Below are positions 33,710 through 42,636 of a stretch of 64,000 bases of DNA, one piece after another (positions within the stretch are counted from its first letter, which is position 1; each line of letters begins with the position of its first letter). Location: assembly GCF_014199625.1 (NCBI RefSeq), contig NZ_JACHNY010000001.1:744001-808000 (forward strand), written 5' to 3'. Source of the stretch: Sphingomonas abaci. GTDB taxonomy: Bacteria; Pseudomonadota; Alphaproteobacteria; Sphingomonadales; Sphingomonadaceae. The notes below the pieces were generated by a model that was given only the letters and a program-made list of their open reading frames with translations, was not told the DNA's origin and made no database searches. The position numbers were made by a program, and so were the translations under genes.

Positions 33710-34833
33710 TCCACGTCCTCCACCGCGACCTTCTCGCCGGTGACGCGCTGCGACAGCGCCGCCGCCATGAACGGATCGAGATCGCCGTCCAGCACGTCGC
33801 CGGGTGCGGTCGAGGTGACGCCGGTGCGCAGGTCCTTTACCAGCTGATAGGGCTGAAGGACATAGGAGCGGATCTGGTGACCCCAGCCGATGTCCGTCTT
33901 GGTGGCGTTCTCGGCATTGGCGGCCTGTTCGCGCTTCTGCAATTCCAGCTCGTACAGGCGCGCGCGCAGCTGGTTATAGGCCTCGGCCTTGTTCTTGTGC
34001 TGCGACCGCTGGTTCTGGCACTGCACGACGATGCCGGTCGGGATGTGCGTGATGCGCACCGCCGAGTCGGTCGTGTTGATGTGCTGTCCGCCCGCGCCCG
34101 AGGCGCGGTACGTGTCGATGCGCAGATCGCTTTCGTTATAGTCGACCTCGATATTGTCATCGACGACCGGATAGACCCAGACGCTGGCGAACGAGGTATG
34201 CCGTCGCGCCGCCGAATCGTACGGGCTGATCCGCACCAGCCGGTGCACGCCCGATTCGGTCTTGGCATAGCCATAGGCGTTCTCGCCCTTCAGCAGCAGC
34301 GTCGCCGATTTCAGCCCCGCCTGCTCGCCGGCATGGCTGTCGATCAGCTCGACCTTCAGCCCGTGCCGCTCGGCCCAGCGCGTGTACATGCGGCTGAGCA
34401 TCCCGGCCCAGTCCTGGCTCTCGGTGCCGCCGGCGCCGGCATTCACCTCGATATAGGTGTCGTTGGCGTCGGCCTCGCCGGCCAGCAGCGCCTTCACCTT
34501 GTCCTGTTGCGCGCGGGTGGCGAGTTCGGCCAGGCTCTGCGTGCCCTCGGCCGCCAGTTCCTCATCGCCTTCCGCCTCGGCCAGCTCGATCAGCTCGACC
34601 GTGCCGTCCAACTCCGATTCGATCGCCCGCGTCGCGGTCACCGCCTCGTCCAGGCGGCGACGCTCCCGCATCACCTCCTGCGCGGCCTTGGGATCGTTCC
34701 ACAGCGCCTGGTCCTCGACCCGCGCGTTGAGTTCGTCGAGCCGGCGCAGCGCCTGATCCCAGTTGAGGAACCGGCGGAGCAGCGCCAGCGCGTCGCGGAT
34801 GCTGTCAACATGAGCCTGCGCTTCGGCGCGCAT
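33706..34833 (-). CDS. prfB: peptide chain release factor 2
   Basis: A 375-residue release factor reading UGA and UAA. GGQ motif at residues 248-250 and the codon-recognition tripeptide at 203-205, here SPY where Escherichia coli has SPF. The gene is one continuous frame with no in-frame UGA and no programmed +1 frameshift site near codon 25. ATG 34833 is chosen because GGAGAAGA lies just upstream; a TTG four codons earlier is less likely. Downstream methyltransferase start overlaps the stop. Confidence 0.95.
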   Translation of the reverse strand: MRAEAQAHVDSIRDALALLRRFLNWDQALRRLDELNARVEDQALWNDPKAAQEVMRERRRLDEAVTATRAIESELDGTVELIELAEAEGDEELAAEGTQSLAELATRAQQDKVKALLAGEADANDTYIEVNAGAGGTESQDWAGMLSRMYTRWAERHGLKVELIDSHAGEQAGLKSATLLLKGENAYGYAKTESGVHRLVRISPYDSAARRHTSFASVWVYPVVDDNIEVDYNESDLRIDTYRASGAGGQHINTTDSAVRITHIPTGIVVQCQNQRSQHKNKAEAYNQLRARLYELELQKREQAANAENATKTDIGWGHQIRSYVLQPYQLVKDLRTGVTSTAPGDVLDGDLDPFMAAALSQRVTGEKVAVEDVD

Positions 34834-34933
34834 ATTCTTCTCCAATCAGGACCGACATGCCCGGCGATCCGGGCAGTCTTGTGGCGGGACCGGTCGGGCC
34901 CGCCGGAAACCATCAGTGATATAGGCATGGCGG

Positions 34934-37447
34934 CTAGTAGATTCCGCCTTCCCTTTGCAAGAAATCGCTGTCGCGCGGGGTCGGCGCCGCGGTCGGCGCG
35001 GGCGCGGCGGCGGGCGTGGCGGCATCGCCCCGGCGGCGGGCGCGGCGCGGCTCGCTCTCCGGCTTGAACGCTTCCCAGATCACGGCGGCGCGCGGATCGT
35101 CGGGATCGGGCCAGGTGCCGAACACCGGCCGGCCGCTCATCCGGTCGATCCGCACCATGCGGATGCCCGGCGGCGCGCGGAACGGCAGCTTGTCCAGCCC
35201 GTCATAGGCCTTGACCGCGAATTCCTTGAACACCGGCGCGGCGAAGGTGCCGCCCTCGACGCCGCCCAGGTTCCGGGGATGGTCGTAACCGATATAGAGG
35301 CCGCCGATGAACTGCGGCGTGCCGCCAATGAACCAGACGTCGGTCGGCCCGGTGGTGGTGCCGGTCTTGCCCATCATCGGCCGGTCGAGGTCGCGCAACA
35401 CGGTGGCGGTGCCGCGCTGGACCACGCCCTCGGTGATGTGGACCATCTGATAGGCGGTCATCGCGTCGATCACCTGCTTCTGGCGCAGCGCCGGGCGCGG
35501 CATCGGCCCGCCGGTCCAGTCGGGTGCGTTGCACCCATCGCACGGCCGCCAGTTTTCCGGCAGCACGACCTTGCCATGGCGGTCCTGGACGAAGTCGATC
35601 AGGGTCGGCTCATGCCCGCGCCCCTGGTTGACCAGCGTCGCATAGGCGTTGACCATGCGCAGCACCGTCGTTTCGCCGGCCCCCAGCGCGATCGACAGAT
35701 AGGGCGGATAATCGCCCACCCCCATCCGCTTCAGCGTGTCGACCAGCTTGGGCATCCCCGTGGTCGCCGCCATCCGCACCGTCATCAGGTTGCGCGACTG
35801 CTCGATGCCCCAGCGCATCGTCTTGGGGCCGGCCGAGCGCATATTGGCGAAGTTGCGAAAGCATTTCTGACCCAGCCGCGCGCCCTGGTCGACGCAGAAC
35901 GGCCCATCGACGATGATCGACGCGGGCGTCATGCCGTTCTCCAGCGCCGCCGAATAGACCAGGGGCTTGATGGTCGAGCCGGGCTGACGCATCGCCTGCA
36001 CCGCGCGGTTGAACGCCTGCAGCCGCGCGTCGAAGCCGCCCTGCATCGCCAGCACGCGGCCGGTCGCCGGCTCCTCCACCACGAAGCCGCCCGACACCCG
36101 CGGCACCGAGCGCAGCGCGAAACCGCTGCCCGACGGCGCGACCGCAATGATGTCGCCGGGCTTGAGCGTGCCGAAGGCCGGGGTCGCGGTGCCCCGCTTG
36201 GGGCTCTGCGCGGCCCAACGCGGCAGCAGGCCGGTCGCACCGTTGGCGAAGCCCAGCCGCCACGCATCGCCCTCGCGCCCGATCACGATCCCGGCGCGCC
36301 AGTCCTGATAGTCGAGCGCAATATTGGTGTTGAGCAGCGGCTGCTGCCAATTGTCGCCGTCCAGATCGACATGGCGCAGCGGCCCCGACCAGCCGCGGCC
36401 GCTCTCGTAGCGGATCAGCCCATCGCGCAGCGCCTGCGCCGCCAGGTCCTGAAGCCGGGTATCGAGCGAGGTGCGCACCCACAGCCCGCCCTCATAGACG
36501 CTGTTCGGGCTGGCCTTCGCCGTCTCGCCGAACCGGTCGATCAGTTCGCGCCGCACCGCCTCGACGAAGTAACCGCCGACCGCCTCGAACTTGGGCGTGC
36601 GCCGCCGCACCGTGCCGAGCGGCGCGGCATTGGCCTGTGCGAACTGCGCCTGGGTGATGAAGCCGTTGCGCACCATCTCGCGCAGCACATAGTTGCGCCG
36701 GGCCAGCGCCCGGTCGGGATGGCGGATCGGATCATAGTTGGACGGACCCTTGGGCAGGATCGCCAGATAGGCGAGCTGCGGCAGGTCCAGCGCGTTCAGT
36801 TCCTTGTCGAAATAGGCGTGCGCCGCCGCCTCGACGCCGAACGCGTTGCGGCCGAGCGGAATCTGGTTGAGATAGAGTTCGAGGATCTGCTGTTTCGACA
36901 GCGTATCCTCAATCTTATACGCCAGGATCGCCTCGCGCAGCTTGCGCGTCGGCGAATATTCGTTGCCGATCAGCAGGTTCTTGGCGACCTGCTGGGTGAT
37001 GGTGGAGCCGCCCTTGGCGCGCCGGCCGGTGCCGAACTTAGCCGCATAGTCGACCACCGCGCCGGCCAGGCCGGGATAGTCGACGCCGTGATGCTCGAAA
37101 AAGGTCCGGTCCTCCGCCGCCAGGAACGCCTTGACCAGAAGCGGCGGATATTCGGCATAGGAGAGCTGCACGCGCCGCTCGCGCGCATAGGACTGGATCG
37201 GCGCGCCATCGATTCCCCGCACATTGGTCGGCAGCGGCGGCTCATAGGCGCGAAGCTGGTCGACCGAGGGAAGCTGGCGGATCACCAGCAGCCATAGCAG
37301 GGCCCAGCCGATCGCGGCCAGCAGCGCGAGCACCGCCAGCGCCTTCACCCACCACCGTCCCCAGGCGCGCGCCAGCCGTTCGCCGAGGCGAGGGGGCGGG
37401 GTTTGCGGTGCGGGGGGAGAAGCGGACGCCATGATGGGGACCGCCAT
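34934..37447 (-). CDS. mrcA: penicillin-binding protein 1A, bifunctional transglycosylase/transpeptidase
   Basis: An 837-residue class A PBP anchored in the inner membrane by a helix at about 32-55. Glycosyltransferase domain (about 75-255) with EDRTFFEHHGVDYPG and KGGSTITQQVAKNLL; OB-like insert; transpeptidase domain with SxxK in PGSTIKPLVYS, SxN in QSRNLMT, and KTGTT. The C-terminus ends in a Pro/Ala/Arg-rich tail. It builds and cross-links peptidoglycan. An in-frame ATG at 37432 is an equally good start; neither has a clear ribosome binding site. Confidence 0.93.
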   Translation of the reverse strand: MAVPIMASASPPAPQTPPPRLGERLARAWGRWWVKALAVLALLAAIGWALLWLLVIRQLPSVDQLRAYEPPLPTNVRGIDGAPIQSYARERRVQLSYAEYPPLLVKAFLAAEDRTFFEHHGVDYPGLAGAVVDYAAKFGTGRRAKGGSTITQQVAKNLLIGNEYSPTRKLREAILAYKIEDTLSKQQILELYLNQIPLGRNAFGVEAAAHAYFDKELNALDLPQLAYLAILPKGPSNYDPIRHPDRALARRNYVLREMVRNGFITQAQFAQANAAPLGTVRRRTPKFEAVGGYFVEAVRRELIDRFGETAKASPNSVYEGGLWVRTSLDTRLQDLAAQALRDGLIRYESGRGWSGPLRHVDLDGDNWQQPLLNTNIALDYQDWRAGIVIGREGDAWRLGFANGATGLLPRWAAQSPKRGTATPAFGTLKPGDIIAVAPSGSGFALRSVPRVSGGFVVEEPATGRVLAMQGGFDARLQAFNRAVQAMRQPGSTIKPLVYSAALENGMTPASIIVDGPFCVDQGARLGQKCFRNFANMRSAGPKTMRWGIEQSRNLMTVRMAATTGMPKLVDTLKRMGVGDYPPYLSIALGAGETTVLRMVNAYATLVNQGRGHEPTLIDFVQDRHGKVVLPENWRPCDGCNAPDWTGGPMPRPALRQKQVIDAMTAYQMVHITEGVVQRGTATVLRDLDRPMMGKTGTTTGPTDVWFIGGTPQFIGGLYIGYDHPRNLGGVEGGTFAAPVFKEFAVKAYDGLDKLPFRAPPGIRMVRIDRMSGRPVFGTWPDPDDPRAAVIWEAFKPESEPRRARRRGDAATPAAAPAPTAAPTPRDSDFLQREGGIY

Positions 37448-37610
37448 CTAACGCAAAAGGGGCGCGCGCGAAATCTCCGAATATCCGGCGCCGCCCCCGA
37501 CCCGTCCGGTCGAGCGGCGCTGCAGCCCGTCCGCCGCCGCATTGCGACCATCTTCGCGGATTAGCGGCCAAGCCCATGTTCGGGAAAGATATGTGCGAAG
37601 AGATGCGGCG

Positions 37611-38330
37611 ATGAAGGCGATCCTGCTCGCGGCCGGACAGGGGTCGCGGCTGCTGCCGCTGACGCTGGAGCGGCCGAAATGCCTGGTGCCGGTCGGCGGC
37701 CGCGCGATCCTCGACCATCAGCTGGACGCCTGCGCCGCGGCCGGGGTGGAGGAGGCGGTGGTGATCGGCGGCTATCGCATCGCGCAGATCGCCGCGCACC
37801 TCGCCGCCCGGCCTTCCGACGCACTGCCCGTCCGGCTGGTCCTCAACCCCTTCTGGGCGGTGGCGAGCAGCATCGGCAGCGTCTGGGCGGCGCGCGACCT
37901 GCTGGGCGACGCCTTCCTGCTGATGAACGGCGACACGGTCTTCGACCCCGATGCGCTGCGCTTCGCGGCGGCGCACGCCGGTGCCGGCGTGTCCCTGCTG
38001 GTCGATCCGCTGGATGGGCCGGCCGAGCCCGACGACATGCTGGTCACGGTGGCGGGAAGCCGGGTCACGGCCGTCGCCAAGACGTTGGGTCCCGCGCTGG
38101 CCTCGCACCGGTCGCTCGGCGTCGTCGTGGCGCGCGCGGGGTCGGGCTATGCCGCGGCGCTCGAAGCGGTGATCGGCGGCCCGGAGGGCATCCACGCCTT
38201 CCACCATGCGATCCTCGACCGGCTGGCGCGCGACGACGCTGTCGCGGCGCTGGCGCTGCCGTCCGGCCTGGCTTGGCAGGAGGTCGATCGGCCCGAGGAC
38301 ATCGCCCGCTGGCCGGACCCGATCGCATGA
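37611..38330 (+). CDS. nucleotidyltransferase, phosphocholine/phosphosugar cytidylyltransferase-like
   Basis: A 239-residue cytosolic NTP transferase. Signature LLAAGQGSRLLPLTLERPKCLVPVGG at the N-terminus, metal-binding Asp in MNGDTVFDPDALRF, and the C-terminal LPSGLAWQEVDRPEDIARW that is typical of LicC-like and sugar-phosphate nucleotidyltransferases which bind CTP. Likely product is a CDP- or NDP-activated head group. Its stop overlaps the next gene start (ATGA), which encodes a glycerophosphotransferase-like protein, so CDP-glycerol or a similar compound is a reasonable guess. Confidence 0.75.
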   Translation: MKAILLAAGQGSRLLPLTLERPKCLVPVGGRAILDHQLDACAAAGVEEAVVIGGYRIAQIAAHLAARPSDALPVRLVLNPFWAVASSIGSVWAARDLLGDAFLLMNGDTVFDPDALRFAAAHAGAGVSLLVDPLDGPAEPDDMLVTVAGSRVTAVAKTLGPALASHRSLGVVVARAGSGYAAALEAVIGGPEGIHAFHHAILDRLARDDAVAALALPSGLAWQEVDRPEDIARWPDPIA

Positions 38331-39436
38331 TCCGGCCGGTCGCGTTCCTCTTCCTGGGCGAGACGCTGCTGATCCCGCATCTCTGGCCGATCGCGGAAGC
38401 GCTGGCGAGAGCGGGTGTGCCGGTCGACGCCTGGGTCGCGACCTCGGTGCACGAGGCGCTGCTGACCAAGTGGAGCACGGGCCTGCCGGTCCGCATCCGC
38501 CGTGCGCCGGGCTTCCGCCAGGTGGACGGGCCGGCGGGGCGCAATCCGCCGCTGCCCGCCAAGATCCCGGTCCTGCTGCGCCTCCTGCCCCGCCTGCGGT
38601 CCGCCCGCGCGGTGGTCTGCGCCGAGCAGACCAGCCTGTGGCTGCCGCGTCTTTTCCCCTGGCTCGGCCTGCCCTTCATCAAGACCTCGCACGGCGTCGG
38701 GTCGATGAGCGCGCGCGACGATCCGCGCCGTCGCGCCGCCGCGCTGACCCTGGTGCCGAGCGAGCGGGAGCGCGCCACCTATCTGACGCGCGGCTTCGAT
38801 CCGCCCCGGATCGTCGCCACCGGCTACGTCAAGGCCGGGTTTCGGCAGCGGACCGTCACCCGCCTGCCCTTCGCCGATTCGCGCCCGACCATCCTCTATG
38901 CGCCGCACTGGCAGCGGCACCGCTCGTCCTGGTGGGACTGGGGCGAGGCGGTGGTGCGCCGGATCGTCGATGACGGTCGCTGGAATCTGATCTTCGCCCC
39001 GCACCAAAGATTGTTGGAGGGCGCGCCGGAAATCCGTGCGCTGATGGCGACGCTCGACGGTCACCCCAACGTCCATTGCGACGCGGACGGCTTCGCGATG
39101 GTCGACGGCAGCTACACCGCGGCCGCCGACCTCTATCTCGGCGACACGTCGAGCCAGGTGATCGAATTCCTGATGCGCCCGCGCCCCTGCGTGTTCCTGA
39201 ACCCGGCGAACGTGGCCTGGGCGAACGACCCCGCCTATGCGCAATGGACGTGCGGGCCGGTGCTCGACCATCTCGACGACCTGATCCCCGCCCTCACCGC
39301 CGCGCCGGCTGGTCACGACGCTTATGCGGCGGTTCAGGCTCGGTTCGCGACCGAGTCGCTGGGCGACGCCAGCGGCGATGCCCCGGCGCAGGCGGCGGCG
39401 GCGATCCGCGCCTTCCTCGCCAAGGCTGGTCGGTGA
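38327..39436 (+). CDS. CDP-glycerol glycerophosphotransferase-like protein
   Basis: A 369-residue protein with a GT-B-like layout. C-terminal half resembles TagB/TagF-type transferases: TILYAPHWQRHRSSW, IFAPHQRLLEG with an HQ pair, and ADLYLGDTSSQVIEFLMRPRPCVFLNP, which matches the donor-binding D-x-x-S-S-x-x-x-E-F segment. The N-terminal 120 residues are less conserved. Function would be moving glycerol-phosphate (or similar) from CDP-glycerol onto a glycan or lipid. Coupled to the nucleotidyltransferase gene upstream by overlapping codons. A glycosyltransferase without phosphotransfer activity remains possible. Confidence 0.6.
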   Translation: MIRPVAFLFLGETLLIPHLWPIAEALARAGVPVDAWVATSVHEALLTKWSTGLPVRIRRAPGFRQVDGPAGRNPPLPAKIPVLLRLLPRLRSARAVVCAEQTSLWLPRLFPWLGLPFIKTSHGVGSMSARDDPRRRAAALTLVPSERERATYLTRGFDPPRIVATGYVKAGFRQRTVTRLPFADSRPTILYAPHWQRHRSSWWDWGEAVVRRIVDDGRWNLIFAPHQRLLEGAPEIRALMATLDGHPNVHCDADGFAMVDGSYTAAADLYLGDTSSQVIEFLMRPRPCVFLNPANVAWANDPAYAQWTCGPVLDHLDDLIPALTAAPAGHDAYAAVQARFATESLGDASGDAPAQAAAAIRAFLAKAGR

Positions 39437-39560
39437 TCGGCCGGCATTCACCGAAAGCCGCGCCGCCCCCTCGGTCGTCCCCGCCCAAGCGCCGCAAAAC
39501 GCGGACGATCCGTCCCCGAACCCGGTTCGACAATCGCGCCCGATGCGGTAACGGGCGCGG

Positions 39561-40649
39561 ATGACCGTTTCCTTACACGCGATCGGCGACAACACGACTC
39601 GCCTATGGGGCATGACCAATGCGGAGCGGGTGCGCCGGATCGGCGTGTCGCAGGGCTTCGCGCCCGAGGGCGAGACCGTGGTGCTGGCCCATCTCGATTA
39701 TGCCTTCGACCCCGTCTGGACCCGCTATCTGAAGGACAAGCCCGGCACCGTCGTCACCCGCGGCGGCCGGCCGGTGCTGGCGCATGTCGGACGGATCGAG
39801 ATGGCGGAGGCGGCCGCGCTGATGCTGGCGGGCGCGCCGCTGCCCGGCCTGCGAGAGATCGAGGCCGAGGACGAGGCCGGCATCTTCAACGAAGCGCTGC
39901 GCAAGCGCGAGCGGCCGTTCGTCGAGCCGCTGGTGATGGCCACCGTCCCCCAGATCGAGCGGCTGAGCTACAAGGGCGCCTACAAGGGCGTCACCGACCT
40001 GCTGACCAAATATCTGTGGCCGGAATGGGCGTTCCGCCTGACCCAGCTCGCCGCGCGCTGGGGTCTCTCGCCCAATAACGTCACCGCGATCGGCACGGGC
40101 CTGTGCATCGTCGCGACGGTCGCCTTCTGGCAGGGCTGGTTCTGGACCGGACTGCTGACCGGCCTGGTCTTCATGGTGCTGGACACGGTGGACGGCAAGC
40201 TGGCCCGCTGCACCATCACCTCCTCCCGGCTGGGCGACATCTGGGACCATGGCATCGATCTGGTCCATCCGCCGATCTGGTGGTGGGCCTGGGCCAGCGG
40301 CTGCGCCGTCTATGGCCGCCCGCTCAGCGACCAGACCTTCTGGATCGTGATCGGCACGATGCTGTTCGGCTATGTCGCGCAGCGGCTGATCGAGGGGGCG
40401 TTCATCGTCCGCTTTGGAATGCACATCCATGTCTGGCGACCGTTCGACAGCGACTTCCGGCTGGTCACGGCGCGCCGTAATCCGAACATGGTGATCCTGT
40501 TCGCCAGCCTGGTCGCCGGCCGGCCCGACTGGGGCATCGTCGCGGTCGCCGGCTGGACCGCCATTTCGCTGGTCGTCCATCTCGTCCGGCTGTTCCAGGC
40601 GATGGGGGTCAAGCGGCGCGGCGAACCCGTGGTCAGCTGGCTGGCCTAA
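39561..40649 (+). CDS. CDP-alcohol phosphotransferase with an extra N-terminal domain
   Basis: A 362-residue membrane enzyme. Residues 208-233 hold the complete CDP-alcohol phosphotransferase signature D-x2-D-G-x2-A-R-x8-G-x3-D-x3-D (D208, D211, D229, D233), with about six helices between 172 and 350. The first 140 residues are soluble and include RLWGMTNAERVRRI and KGAYKGVTDLLTKYLWP. That part is reminiscent of the nucleotidyltransferase half of fused inositol-phosphate enzymes but lacks a G-x-G-x-R nucleotide loop, so it may be degenerate. The enzyme swaps CMP for a phosphodiester link between a CDP-lipid and an alcohol. It converges on the amidotransferase gene with a 17-base overlap. Confidence 0.8.
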   Translation: MTVSLHAIGDNTTRLWGMTNAERVRRIGVSQGFAPEGETVVLAHLDYAFDPVWTRYLKDKPGTVVTRGGRPVLAHVGRIEMAEAAALMLAGAPLPGLREIEAEDEAGIFNEALRKRERPFVEPLVMATVPQIERLSYKGAYKGVTDLLTKYLWPEWAFRLTQLAARWGLSPNNVTAIGTGLCIVATVAFWQGWFWTGLLTGLVFMVLDTVDGKLARCTITSSRLGDIWDHGIDLVHPPIWWWAWASGCAVYGRPLSDQTFWIVIGTMLFGYVAQRLIEGAFIVRFGMHIHVWRPFDSDFRLVTARRNPNMVILFASLVAGRPDWGIVAVAGWTAISLVVHLVRLFQAMGVKRRGEPVVSWLA

Positions 40650-42528
40650 CCCGCGCCTTCCACAGGCAATAGACCGCCAGCGCGTAGAGGAAGCGGCTAT
40701 GGTCGCGTTTGCCCGCGCGGTGGTCGGCGAACAGCCCGTCGACCGCCGAGCGCCGCCAGATCCCCTCGTCGCGCGCGCCGCTCTCCCGCCACAGCATCTC
40801 GGCATAGCGGCCGAAATCGCCCGCGAACCAGGCCGATAGCGGCATCTGGAAGCCCTGTTTGCGGCGGTCGAACAGCCCGGCGGGCAGCCAGGGGGCGATC
40901 GCCTGACGCACCACCTTCTTGCCCGTCGTGCCGTCCAGCTTCATCGCGGCGGGCATCGCCAGCGCCAGCTCGACCATCTTCTGCCCCAGCATCGGCACCC
41001 GTACCTCCAGCGAATGCGCCATGCTGGCCCGGTCGACCTTGGTCAGCATCGCGCCGGGCAGGTTGAGCGCCAGATCGCAGAGCGCGAACTGCTCCAGCGT
41101 ATCCGCCGACAGCGCCGTCGAGTTGGGAAAATATTCCGCCCGCAGCCGCGCGATCTCGCCGCGCGGATCGCCGTCCATCGCCAGGAACTCGGGCGCGAAC
41201 ACCTGCGCGCGCAACCCCGGCGAGGTGATCTGGAGCTTGGCGAAGAAGCGCGACACGCCGCAGGGCAGGCCGGCGCTGGCCGCGGTCCGGGTCCAGCGCT
41301 GCACCGTCTCGTTGGCGCGCCGCCAGGGCAGCGTCGGTACCGCGCCGATCGCGCGCGCAGCGTGGCGCAACGGCGCGGGCAGCGCCCCCACCCGCCGCTC
41401 GGTCGCGTGGCGCTTGTAGCCGAAGAACAGTTCGTCGCCGCCATCGCCCGACAGCGCCACCTTCACCTGTTCGGCCGCGACCCGGCTGACATACCAGGTC
41501 GGCACCATCGACGGGTCGGCGAACGGCTCGGCATAGCTGGCCGCCACGGTCGGCAGCAGGTCCTGCGCGCCGACCAGGTCGAGCGTGCGCGTGGTGTGGA
41601 CGGTGCCAAGCGCCGCCGCGACCGCCTCTGCATGACGGCTTTCGTCATATCGTGGGTCGGGAAAGCCGATGGTGAAGCTGCGCACCGGCCGGTCGGATAC
41701 GCGCGTCATCGCCGCGACCACCGCGGAGGAATCAATCCCACCCGACAGGAAGGCGCCGACCTCGACATCCGCGACCATCTGCTCGGCCACCGTATCGAGC
41801 CATGTCCGACGGAACCGCTCCACCCATTCTTCTGGCGGCAGCGGCGGCGCAGGCGTGTAGCGCGGCGTCCAATAGGCCGTCAGTTCCGGCTCCGCGCCGC
41901 GCGTGACGGTCAGGATATGCCCCGGCGGCAGCGTTCGCGCCTCGGCATGGATGGTGCGCGGCGTGCGGACATGGCCAAAGCGGAAATAGTCGAGCTGTGC
42001 GCGCGGGTCGGTCGTCCAGTGGAAGCCGGGCAGCAAGGTCAGCGCCTGGAGTTCGGAGGCGAAGGCGAAGCCCGCCGGCTGGTCGCTGTAATAGAGCGGC
42101 TTGATGCCGACGGGATCGCGCGCCAGCACCAGCCGTCTGGCCTGCCGGTCCCAGATCGCCACCGCGAACATGCCGTCGAGCCGGCCGAACACCTCCGCGC
42201 CCCAGCGTTCGTATCCGGCCAGGATCACCTCGGCATCGCCGCTGCTGCGGAAGACCCGGCCCGCCGCCGCCAGCTCGGCCCGCAGAGCAGCGAAATTATA
42301 GATCTCGCCGTTGAACATCAGCACGAACCGGTCATCCGGCGAGCGGAAGGGCTGGTGCCCGCCGGCGATGTCCAGGATCGACAGCCGCCGCATCCCGAAG
42401 GCGAAGCCCGGCTCGCCATAGAGGCCCTCGTCGTCGGGGCCGCGATGGACGATCGAGTCGCATTGCCGGCGCACCGCCGCGACCGGATCGCCCTCGCCCC
42501 GGGCCAGCAGACCGACGATGCCGCAGAT
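40633..42528 (-). CDS. asparagine synthase-type glutamine amidotransferase (AsnB family), unusual start
   Basis: A 631-residue enzyme with an N-terminal Ntn glutaminase domain (CGIVGLLA, SIVHRGPDDEGLY, RLSILDIAGGHQP, FNGEIYN) and a C-terminal ATP-PPase synthetase domain with the SGGIDSS loop (FLSGGIDSSAVVA). The glutaminase needs a free N-terminal cysteine, yet no ATG, GTG or TTG precedes the Cys codon; the codon is ATC (42526-42528), with GGGAG eight bases upstream. The only in-frame standard start is GTG at 42582, which adds 18 residues before it. Such proteins often amidate sugars or act in polysaccharide loci rather than making asparagine; the neighbouring lipid and flippase genes suggest the same here. 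Confidence 0.85.
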   Translation of the reverse strand: MCGIVGLLARGEGDPVAAVRRQCDSIVHRGPDDEGLYGEPGFAFGMRRLSILDIAGGHQPFRSPDDRFVLMFNGEIYNFAALRAELAAAGRVFRSSGDAEVILAGYERWGAEVFGRLDGMFAVAIWDRQARRLVLARDPVGIKPLYYSDQPAGFAFASELQALTLLPGFHWTTDPRAQLDYFRFGHVRTPRTIHAEARTLPPGHILTVTRGAEPELTAYWTPRYTPAPPLPPEEWVERFRRTWLDTVAEQMVADVEVGAFLSGGIDSSAVVAAMTRVSDRPVRSFTIGFPDPRYDESRHAEAVAAALGTVHTTRTLDLVGAQDLLPTVAASYAEPFADPSMVPTWYVSRVAAEQVKVALSGDGGDELFFGYKRHATERRVGALPAPLRHAARAIGAVPTLPWRRANETVQRWTRTAASAGLPCGVSRFFAKLQITSPGLRAQVFAPEFLAMDGDPRGEIARLRAEYFPNSTALSADTLEQFALCDLALNLPGAMLTKVDRASMAHSLEVRVPMLGQKMVELALAMPAAMKLDGTTGKKVVRQAIAPWLPAGLFDRRKQGFQMPLSAWFAGDFGRYAEMLWRESGARDEGIWRRSAVDGLFADHRAGKRDHSRFLYALAVYCLWKARVRPAS

Positions 42529-42636
42529 GATCCTAACTCCCGTGAAAGCCGTCCCATTATCCGGCCCATCCCGGCCTGTCACGGTGGCGCCGGGACTTGC
42601 CCGTGGTTTCTCGGGTGCTTAGGGCTGGCGGCACGC

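Noticed and set aside
33706..34833. Programmed frameshift in prfB
   Set aside because: The frame is continuous from ATG to stop with no internal UGA.
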